Source of the DNA: JAFKKS01 sp050187875
Lineage (GTDB): Bacteria; Pseudomonadota; Alphaproteobacteria; Rhizobiales; Xanthobacteraceae
Direction: 5' to 3'
Assembly (NCBI GenBank): GCA_050187875.1
Contig: JBFWXB010000025.1
Span: forward strand, 1-64,000
Length of the DNA stretch: 64,000 bases
How positions within the stretch are numbered: position 1 is the stretch's first letter; each line of letters begins with the position of its first letter. This document shows positions 57,856 to 64,000 of this stretch, piece after piece. Below the pieces are notes generated by a model. The model was not told the DNA's origin, did no database searches, and saw only the letters and a list, made by a program, of their open reading frames with translations. The translations under genes and the position numbers were made by a program.

Positions 57856-59052
57856 ATGGAAGGTTCGCGTCTCGCGTCGCACGGCGTTCATGTCGAACTC
57901 GGCCCCGATTATCCCGAACTGCGTGAAGCCGTGAGCCGTGTCTGCGAGAATTTCCCGGGCGAGTATTGGCGCAAGAAGGACGAGGCGCTCGAATATCCAA
58001 AGGAGTTCGTCGACGCGCTCACCGAAAGCGGCTTTCTCGGCGCGTTGATTCCTGAAGAATACGAGGGCTCGGGCTTGCCGCTGCGCGCGGCCGCGGTGAT
58101 CCTCGAAACGATCAATGCCAGCGGCTGCAACGGCGGTGCGGCGCATGCGCAGATGTACATCATGGGCACGCTGCTGCGGCACGGTAGTGCGGAGCAGAAG
58201 TGTAAGTATCTGCCCGCGATCGCCAAGGGCGAATTGCGGCTGCAGGCCTTCGGCGTGACCGAGCCGACGACAGGGTCCGACACGACCAAGCTCAAGACGC
58301 GCGCCGAGAAGAAGGGCAACGACCGCTACGTCGTCACCGGGCAGAAGGTGTGGACGTCGCGCGCGCTTTATTCCGACCTCATGCTTCTCCTCGCGCGCAC
58401 CACGCCGGTCGATCAGGTGAAGCGGCGCACCGATGGCCTCTCGGTGTTCATCGTCGACCTCAATGCAAGCCGCGGGAAAGGCCTCGACATCAAGCCGCTC
58501 AAGGCGATGATCAATCACAATGCCACCGAGATCTTCATGGACGGCCTTGAAGTGCCGGCCGAAAATCTCATCGGTGAGGAGGGGAAGGGCTTTCGCTACA
58601 TTCTCGATGGCATGAACGCCGAGCGCATCCTCATCGGCGCGGAGTCGATCGGCGACGGGCGCTGGCTCCTCGACAAGGCGGTGAGCTATGCCAACGAGCG
58701 AAACGTGTTCGGCCGTCCGATCGGTCAGAATCAAGGCATCCAGTTTCCGCTCGCGCATGCCTATGCGCAGCTCGAAGCCGCCGACATGATGGTGCGCCGC
58801 GCGGCGGCGCTGTTCGCCGCCGGGCGCGACTGCGGGGCTGATGCGAATATCGCCAAGCTTCTGGCGTCGGAGGCGGCCTGGAACGCCGCCGAGGCGGCAA
58901 TGCAGACTTATGGCGGCTTCGGCTTCGCCAAGGAATACGACATCGAGCGCAAATGGCGGGAGACGCGCCTCTATCGCACGGCGCCCATCTCCAGCAACAT
59001 GATCCTGGCTTATGTGGCCCAGCACGTTCTAGGCCTTCCACGATCATATTGA
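57856..59052 (+). CDS. Acyl-CoA dehydrogenase
   Basis: 398 aa FAD enzyme. The N-terminal helical domain has FLGALIPEEYEGSGLPLRAA; the middle beta-domain has QAFGVTEPTTGSDTTKLKTR and VTGQKVWTSRALYSDLMLLL; the C-terminal helical domain has NERNVFGRPIGQNQGIQFPL and MQTYGGFGFAKEYDIERKWR, where the Glu in FAKEYD is the likely catalytic base. It opens the alpha-beta bond of an acyl-CoA; chain specificity is unknown. GAAGGAAAG precedes the ATG. Confidence 0.93.
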   Translation: MEGSRLASHGVHVELGPDYPELREAVSRVCENFPGEYWRKKDEALEYPKEFVDALTESGFLGALIPEEYEGSGLPLRAAAVILETINASGCNGGAAHAQMYIMGTLLRHGSAEQKCKYLPAIAKGELRLQAFGVTEPTTGSDTTKLKTRAEKKGNDRYVVTGQKVWTSRALYSDLMLLLARTTPVDQVKRRTDGLSVFIVDLNASRGKGLDIKPLKAMINHNATEIFMDGLEVPAENLIGEEGKGFRYILDGMNAERILIGAESIGDGRWLLDKAVSYANERNVFGRPIGQNQGIQFPLAHAYAQLEAADMMVRRAAALFAAGRDCGADANIAKLLASEAAWNAAEAAMQTYGGFGFAKEYDIERKWRETRLYRTAPISSNMILAYVAQHVLGLPRSY

Positions 59053-59110
59053 TGCCTTTTCCGCCGGGTTCTTGACTGGATCGGGCGCGCATGGGAGCGC
59101 TCGCGATCTA

Positions 59111-61597
59111 ATGGGAACCAAGTCGATTCGATCCTTGGGCACGCCTCTTCGCCACGCCGCCATCGGCGCCGCCATCGCGCTCGCGGCCCTGTTGACGCCG
59201 GTGCGGGCGCAAACGCCCACACCGAACGCGCCGCCGGCCGCTCCCGCAACGGCACCGCAGGCGCAGCCGTCCGTGGACGTGCCGCCCAGTCTCGCCAAGC
59301 TCGATCCGCTCAAGAAGCAGCTCGATGAGGTGCAGGACACGCTGCGCCAGGAGAATCTCTCGGCGGACGTGCTCACCAAGCTGCGGCAGACGACGATCAC
59401 GGTCGCCGATACGCTCAACGATCGCATCGGGCAGATGACGCCGCGCGTCGCCGAAGCGCAGGCGCGGCTCAATCAGCTCGGACCGGCGCCGGCGAAAGAC
59501 GCGCCGGCGGAAGCGCCGACGGTCGCCGCCGAGCGTGAGCACCTGACGCGCGTCTTCAGCAATCTCGATGGCGCGCTCAAGCAGATGAAGCTCCTCAGCG
59601 TGCGCGCCGACCAACTCGGCGAGCGCGTGACGGAACGGCGGCATACGCTTTATGCGCGGCAGCTGTTCCAGCGCAGCCCCAGCATGCTCGATCCTTTCTT
59701 CTGGGTCGATGTGGGCAAGGCGGTGCCGGCCGAGTTCAGCAATGTCGGCTCGCTTCTATCCTCCTGGCTCGACGAGATCGGCGGCGCCGGCGGTCTCGTA
59801 AAGCTCTTTGCCGCATTGATCCTGATCGGCGGCGTCGTTGCGCTTGCGGTTGCGATCACCCGGCGGTGGTTGCCGCGCCTCGATGCCGGGCCGCGCTCCG
59901 ACACGCGTTTCGCGCGTGCGCGCACGGGGCTCGGCGTTTTCGTCTGGCTGGCGGTGCGTGCGCCACTGGTCGTCGCCGCGTCGGTTCTGGTGCTCGACGG
60001 CTTCGGCCTTCTCTCTTACCGCATGGACGAGGTCGCGCAGGGGCTCCTGGTGGCGACGGTCGCGGCGGCGTTCGGGCGCGGCGTCGCACGCGGCTTGCTG
60101 GCGCCGGACAAGCCTGAGCGGCGCCTCATCGCCATCGATGACGGCACGGCCGGCTGCATCAACGACCATCTCGTGTGGACGACGCGCGTGCTCGCGGTCG
60201 CGATCGTGCTGCAGGTGATCCACAAGGTGGTCTTCGCGCCGTTGGTGCTGACGGTTGCGACCAATATCATTTTTGGTCTCGCGATCGCGGCGCTGCTGGT
60301 CCACTTCATCTTCTGCCTGCGTCGGGCGGAGGAAGCGACCGCCGCCGACACCGTGATCCGCGCGCCATGGATTCGGCCGATCGCCTGGATCATCATCGCC
60401 ACGATCGTTGCGAGCCTCATCGCCGGCTATGCCGGCTTTGCCGGCTTTGTCGCGCTGCGCGCGGTGGTCGCCGGCGCGGTCGTTGGCGCGCTTTACCTGC
60501 TGCTCGTGATCACCGATGCGGTGTTCACCGAGATCCTGCGCGGCGATACGCGTCGCGGGCGCACGCTCGCCGCCAACCTCGGCGTTGCTTCGCGCAATCT
60601 TGAGCTTGTCGGCACGCTGATCTCCGCTGGCGTGCGCGTCCTTCTCGTCCTGTTCGCGTTGCTCCTCATCGTCGGGCCGTGGGAGGCTTCGACGGCGGGA
60701 CTGTTCGAGTCGCTGCAAAGTCTCCCGCTCGGCTTCCGCGTCGGCGAAATCTACATCTCCTTCCGCTCGATCCTTGCTTCCGCCGCGGTGCTGATCGTCG
60801 CATTGATCCTCACGCGCGTCGTCCAGCGCTGGCTGCAGAACCAGTTTCTCCCGCGCACCAGCATCGAACCGAGCCTGCAGCTCTCGATCGCGACCATCTT
60901 CGGCTATATCGGCGTCATCACCGCGATCTCGCTCGCGCTCGGCGGGCTCGGCATCGACCTGCAGAAGATCGCGATCGTCGCCGGCGCGCTCTCCGTCGGC
61001 ATTGGCTTCGGCCTGCAGTCGATCGTCTCGAATTTCGTCTCCGGCTTGATCTTGCTGGCCGAGCGACCGATCCGTGTCGGTGACCAAGTGGTGGTCAAAG
61101 GCGAATCCGGCTGGGTGCGCCGTGTGCGCGTGCGCGCGACCGAGATCGAGACCTTCGACCGCGCGACCGTCATCATCCCGAATTCGGAGTTCATCACCGG
61201 CGTGGTGATGAACTGGACGCACGCCAATTCAATGGGCCGCTTCATCGTCAAGGTGGGCGTCGGCTACGATTCCGATCCGGCGCAGGTGCGCGACCTTCTT
61301 CTCGCCATCGCGGCCGACCACCCCAAGGTTCTGCGAACGCCGGGTCCCTGGGCGCAGCTTGCCAACCTCGGCGACAGCGCGCTGGAATTCGAGATGGGGT
61401 GCGTCGTCGCGGATGTCGGCGATCGCGGCGCCGTCAAAAGCGACATCCATTTCGAAATTCTCAAGCGCTTTCGCGAAAACGGGATCGATATCCCCTATCC
61501 ACAGCGGGAGGTGCGGATACGGTCGGCGGAGGGGAGTGCCGCGAGCCCGGGAGCTGGGGATGGCGGAGGCTTTGCCGCCGCGCGGCCGCAATCTTAA
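59111..61597 (+). CDS. MscS-family mechanosensitive channel with DUF3772 domain
   Basis: 828 aa from the ATG at 59111; a TTG at 59072 adds 13 residues. Signal peptide (IGAAIALAALLTPVRAQ), then a Pro-rich link and a helical periplasmic DUF3772 domain (about residues 50-190). About ten hydrophobic segments follow. The MscS pore helix and beta-domain are clear: AIVAGALSVGIGFGLQSIVS, NFVSGLILLAERPIRVGDQV, TVIIPNSEFITGVVMNWTHA and DIPYPQREVRIRS. It releases solutes on hypo-osmotic shock. Confidence 0.92.
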   Translation: MGTKSIRSLGTPLRHAAIGAAIALAALLTPVRAQTPTPNAPPAAPATAPQAQPSVDVPPSLAKLDPLKKQLDEVQDTLRQENLSADVLTKLRQTTITVADTLNDRIGQMTPRVAEAQARLNQLGPAPAKDAPAEAPTVAAEREHLTRVFSNLDGALKQMKLLSVRADQLGERVTERRHTLYARQLFQRSPSMLDPFFWVDVGKAVPAEFSNVGSLLSSWLDEIGGAGGLVKLFAALILIGGVVALAVAITRRWLPRLDAGPRSDTRFARARTGLGVFVWLAVRAPLVVAASVLVLDGFGLLSYRMDEVAQGLLVATVAAAFGRGVARGLLAPDKPERRLIAIDDGTAGCINDHLVWTTRVLAVAIVLQVIHKVVFAPLVLTVATNIIFGLAIAALLVHFIFCLRRAEEATAADTVIRAPWIRPIAWIIIATIVASLIAGYAGFAGFVALRAVVAGAVVGALYLLLVITDAVFTEILRGDTRRGRTLAANLGVASRNLELVGTLISAGVRVLLVLFALLLIVGPWEASTAGLFESLQSLPLGFRVGEIYISFRSILASAAVLIVALILTRVVQRWLQNQFLPRTSIEPSLQLSIATIFGYIGVITAISLALGGLGIDLQKIAIVAGALSVGIGFGLQSIVSNFVSGLILLAERPIRVGDQVVVKGESGWVRRVRVRATEIETFDRATVIIPNSEFITGVVMNWTHANSMGRFIVKVGVGYDSDPAQVRDLLLAIAADHPKVLRTPGPWAQLANLGDSALEFEMGCVVADVGDRGAVKSDIHFEILKRFRENGIDIPYPQREVRIRSAEGSAASPGAGDGGGFAAARPQS

Positions 61598-61654
61598 CGG
61601 AAAGGCTACAAACGTCGCGATACTGCGTCCCGACGCCGCCTCCCGAGAAAGCCG

Positions 61655-62239
61655 ATGCCGCGAAACCCGCAACCGCGCTCCACCGTCTCCCGCTATGCCT
61701 CGGTCATCGCCGGACGGCTGATGTTGGGCAGCGCCTTGCTCGGCGCCATCTCGCTCGCCGCCTGCATCAGCCTCGGCGACAACGAGCCGCCCTCGGGCTC
61801 ACCGAGCTTCTACCGCACGATGGCGGCTGCGGATGCGCATCTCGACGCCTCGGCGGCGCAGTCGATGATCTCGGGCTATCGGCGCAACAACGGGCTCTCC
61901 GTCGTCACGCTCGATCCGGCGCTGATGCGGATGGCGGAGGACCAGGCGCGCGCCATGGTGGCGCGCGACAAGCTCGACCACAATGTCGGGCGCAGCTTCA
62001 CTGACCGCCTGCGCAATTCCGGGTTCGATGCCAAATTCGCGGTGGAGAATATCGGCGCCGGCTATCATACCCTGGCGGAAGCGTTCTCCGGCTGGCGCGA
62101 CTCCCCCGCGCATCGCGCGAACATGCTCAAGAGCGGCGTGACGCGCATGGGCATCGCCGCGGTCTACTCGCCGCGCTCGAAATACAAGGTGTTCTGGTCG
62201 CTCGTCCTCGCCGCGCCGGACGATCGCAAGGGGTCGTAG
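61655..62239 (+). CDS. CAP (SCP/PR1)-domain lipoprotein
   Basis: 194 aa. An N-terminal membrane/signal segment ends in a lipobox-like SLAAC (about residue 37). The CAP domain follows with ISGYRRNNGLSVVTLDPALM, MVARDKLDHNVGRSFTDRLR, VENIGAGYHTLAEAFSGWRD, SPAHRANML and MGIAAVYSP, including the conserved His and Glu of the CAP cavity. The role is unknown; secreted CAP proteins bind small ligands or lipids. It follows the mscS gene by 57 bp. Confidence 0.87.
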   Translation: MPRNPQPRSTVSRYASVIAGRLMLGSALLGAISLAACISLGDNEPPSGSPSFYRTMAAADAHLDASAAQSMISGYRRNNGLSVVTLDPALMRMAEDQARAMVARDKLDHNVGRSFTDRLRNSGFDAKFAVENIGAGYHTLAEAFSGWRDSPAHRANMLKSGVTRMGIAAVYSPRSKYKVFWSLVLAAPDDRKGS

Positions 62240-62256
62240 CCTTCGAACAGGAGGGT

Positions 62257-62333
62257 GTCATTGCCGGGCTTGACCCGGCAATCCGTCCCTTTTGCGAGGA
62301 AAGATGGATGCGCGGGTCAAGCCCGCGCATGAC
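62257..62333. repeat. Intergenic palindromic repeat, family R2
   Basis: GTCATTGCCGGGCTTGACC at the left and GGTCAAGCCCGCGCATGAC at the right. It separates the convergent CAP and phytase-like genes. Confidence 0.9.
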
Positions 62334-62338
62334 GAAGA

Positions 62339-63391
62339 TCACTCCGTCAGCGCGAACTGCAGGAGCAGCGTGCGCTGGATGAGCGAGAAATTGTCGTCCG
62401 AGACCAGCGTGAGGACTGTCTCGCCATCTGACGAGCGATGGGCGGAGAGCCCTTCCATATTGTCGATCTGAAATCCCATATCCGCAGCGAAGAGGACATC
62501 GCCGTCGAGGAGAGCCCCCGGCCGGATCGACGTCAATGGAATCCGGCGCAAGCGCATCTTCACGCCCTCGACGAAGGTAAAGTAACGCTCGAGAACGATG
62601 AGATCGCCGTCGGGCGTGACGGCGGCATCGGTAACGTTGAAATCGTCGCGGCGCTGAAAGGAAAACTCGCCGGGTGTCGGCCCGCCGATCAGCCAGCCGC
62701 GGATGTTGCCGTGCGCGTCGAGGCCGCGCTCGGAGATTGCGATGAGTGTGCCTGCGAGCGGCATCCCTTTCGGGACTGCCGCAAGCGCTTCGAGCCCCTT
62801 GTTGCGCGGCAGCATCTTGATCGCATGCGGAATCCGTAATGGCTCGCCTCGCGCCACGAGGCCGTGTTTGCCGTAGTCGAACTTCACGATCTGGTGCACG
62901 CGTTCGATGCCGACATAGAGCGTGTCGCCGGCGCGCGTGAGCGACTCGGTGTCGTACCAGCCACGCGCGGCGAGCGGGCGGCCATCCGGACCAAGTATCG
63001 GCGCCATCTCGGCGTCGGTAATCGCGATCGGCGCGCCGGCATTGTAGATGATGCGGCCGCGGAGCCAGTCGGCCTTGTCGCTCAGCGCGATGAAGTGTTC
63101 GCCGTCGGCCTCGACGCTGAGGCCGGACAATCCGCCGAACGCGGGATGGTTGGACGTCAGCGAGAGGCCGCCGCGAAAGCGCAGGTGGCCGAACTGGCGG
63201 CGGTCTGCCTGACGTGGCTCGAAGGAAACGATCGGCTTTGCGACGATCTCGATTCGCGCCGGCGCGGCGGATGTGATCGCGCGCGGCGCCGAGGCCGCCG
63301 GTCCGAGCGCCAGCGCGGCGATCAAAAGACCGGCCGGCAGCCGCCCGAGGCGCGAGCGTTTGACGGCACGCGCCGGGGCATATTGGCGCAT
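62339..63391 (-). CDS. Secreted esterase-like activity-of-phytase family protein
   Basis: 350 aa from the ATG at 63391. Signal peptide LPAGLLIAALALGPAASAP at about residues 16-34. The rest is a beta-propeller-like domain of the phytase-like family (PF13449-type): FGGLSGLSVEADGEHFIALS, DTESLTRAGDTLYVGIERVH, NKGLEALAAVPKG, DDFNVTDAAVTPDGDLIVLE and GFQIDNMEGLSAHRSSDGE. Enzyme activity is not established for most members. Its start overlaps the cobT stop, and this pairing suggests co-transcription with cobT. Confidence 0.85.
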   Translation of the reverse strand: MRQYAPARAVKRSRLGRLPAGLLIAALALGPAASAPRAITSAAPARIEIVAKPIVSFEPRQADRRQFGHLRFRGGLSLTSNHPAFGGLSGLSVEADGEHFIALSDKADWLRGRIIYNAGAPIAITDAEMAPILGPDGRPLAARGWYDTESLTRAGDTLYVGIERVHQIVKFDYGKHGLVARGEPLRIPHAIKMLPRNKGLEALAAVPKGMPLAGTLIAISERGLDAHGNIRGWLIGGPTPGEFSFQRRDDFNVTDAAVTPDGDLIVLERYFTFVEGVKMRLRRIPLTSIRPGALLDGDVLFAADMGFQIDNMEGLSAHRSSDGETVLTLVSDDNFSLIQRTLLLQFALTE

Positions 63392-64000
63392 CAGTGTCTG
63401 CGATGACGTGGCGGGATGACTTCGGCGCTCGCATGCTCGTCGAAGAGTTCGGCGAGCTTCTCCGTCATCGCGCCGCCCAGCTCTTCGGCGTCGACGATCG
63501 TGACGGCGCGGCGATAATAGCGCGTAACGTCGTGGCCGATGCCGATCGCGATCAGCTCGACGGGCGAGCGCGTTTCGATCTCTTCGATGATCCAGCGCAG
63601 GTGACGCTCGAGATAATTTCCTGGATTGACCGAGAGCGTGGAGTCGTCGACCGGCGCGCCGTCCGAGATCATCATCAGGATCTTGCGCTGCTCGGGTCGC
63701 GCAAGCAGGCGCTTGTGCGCCCAATCGAGCGCCTCGCCGTCGATGTTCTCCTTGAGCAGGCCTTCGCGCATCATCAGGCCGAGATTCTTGCGTGCGCGCC
63801 GCCAGGGCGCGTCGGCGGATTTGTAGATGATGTGGCGCAGATCGTTGAGCCGGCCCGGGTTTGCCGGTTTGCCGGCGGAGAGCCACGCCTCGCGCGACTG
63901 CCCGCCCTTCCAGGCGCGGGTGGTGAAGCCGAGGATCTCGACCTTGACGCCGCAGCGCTCGAGCGTGCGCGCGAGGATGTCCGCGCAGGTCGCGGCGACC
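63391..64000 (-). CDS. cobT: Cobaltochelatase subunit CobT, C-terminal part (5' truncated by window edge)
   Basis: The open frame runs to the window edge; 202 codons of the C-terminus are visible. It shows the CobT signature GRLNDLRHIIYKSADAPWRR, ARKNLGLMMREGLLKENIDG and the VWA-like core ILMMISDGAPVDDSTLSVNP, then SPVELIAIGIGHDVTRYYRR. CobT works with CobS and CobN to insert cobalt into hydrogenobyrinate diamide in aerobic B12 synthesis. QueG, also in this window, uses cobalamin. Confidence 0.95.
   Translation of the reverse strand, partial: VAATCADILARTLERCGVKVEILGFTTRAWKGGQSREAWLSAGKPANPGRLNDLRHIIYKSADAPWRRARKNLGLMMREGLLKENIDGEALDWAHKRLLARPEQRKILMMISDGAPVDDSTLSVNPGNYLERHLRWIIEEIETRSPVELIAIGIGHDVTRYYRRAVTIVDAEELGGAMTEKLAELFDEHASAEVIPPRHRRH

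Noticed and set aside
1698..62333. CRISPR array as explanation of the repeats
   Set aside because: The repeats are scattered singly between genes, are palindromic, and do not form regular repeat-spacer units; no cas genes are present.

Overview
The window is high-GC, densely coded DNA from an alphaproteobacterium, most likely a member of the Hyphomicrobiales (Rhizobiales) near the Xanthobacteraceae/Nitrobacteraceae. The evidence is conserved gene order (aroA-cmk-rpsA-sppA-ihfB-lapA; lptC-lptA-lptB-rpoN-hpf-ptsN; infC-rpmI-rplT-pheS-pheT), an aerobic-type cobT, a ROSE-like RNA thermometer before a small heat-shock gene, and a PhyR-NepR-EcfG general stress locus. It reads as core chromosome. 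I see no prophage, classical IS, CRISPR array or rRNA, and one tRNA, tRNA-Leu(CAG).

Layout. 1-11.6 kb: end of aroA, cmk, rpsA, sppA, ihfB, lapA-like, an ornithine-cyclodeaminase homologue, an EAL protein, trpF, trpB and a 2OG-Fe(II) oxygenase. 11.9-16.4 kb: a ugpBAEC glycerol-3-phosphate ABC transporter. 16.4-17.3 kb: hsp20 (RpoH-type promoter plus RNA thermometer) and a DUF1150 gene. 17.4-23.5 kb, minus strand: RNase D-lptC-lptA-lptB-rpoN-hpf-ptsN. 24.2-27 kb: a histidine kinase, two response regulators and a PilZ protein. 27-35 kb: tRNA-Leu, an NDUFA9-like protein, uppP, a GST, queG, a hydrolase and two glycosyltransferases. 35.2-40.9 kb: infC (ATT start), rpmI, rplT, pheS and pheT, with a DUF559 nuclease gene between pheS and pheT. 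41-51.7 kb: AI-2E transporter, SDR, 2-hydroxyacid dehydrogenase, TRAP transporter, a YdiJ-type FAD/FeS dehydrogenase and a serine-glyoxylate-type aminotransferase, which may form a 2-hydroxyacid/glyoxylate module. 51.7-57.7 kb: the general stress response block. 57.8-64 kb: acyl-CoA dehydrogenase, MscS channel, CAP lipoprotein, phytase-like secreted protein and the end of cobT.

Two themes stand out. First, most intergenic gaps hold palindromic repeats of several families (called R1-R8 here). R1-R4 differ inside but share the ends GTCAT...ATGAC. Some copies supply coding sequence, a stop codon or a ribosome-binding site to neighbouring genes. One pair forms long inverted repeats around the DUF559 gene, so that unit looks like a very small nuclease-bearing mobile cassette. 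Second, EcfG-type promoters (GGAAC-N16/17-CGTT) sit before nepR-ecfG and before two small, undescribed genes (a 48-aa membrane protein and a 101-aa secreted protein), with near-matches before phyR and a HWE-type sensor kinase. This suggests a local stress regulon built around its own regulators.
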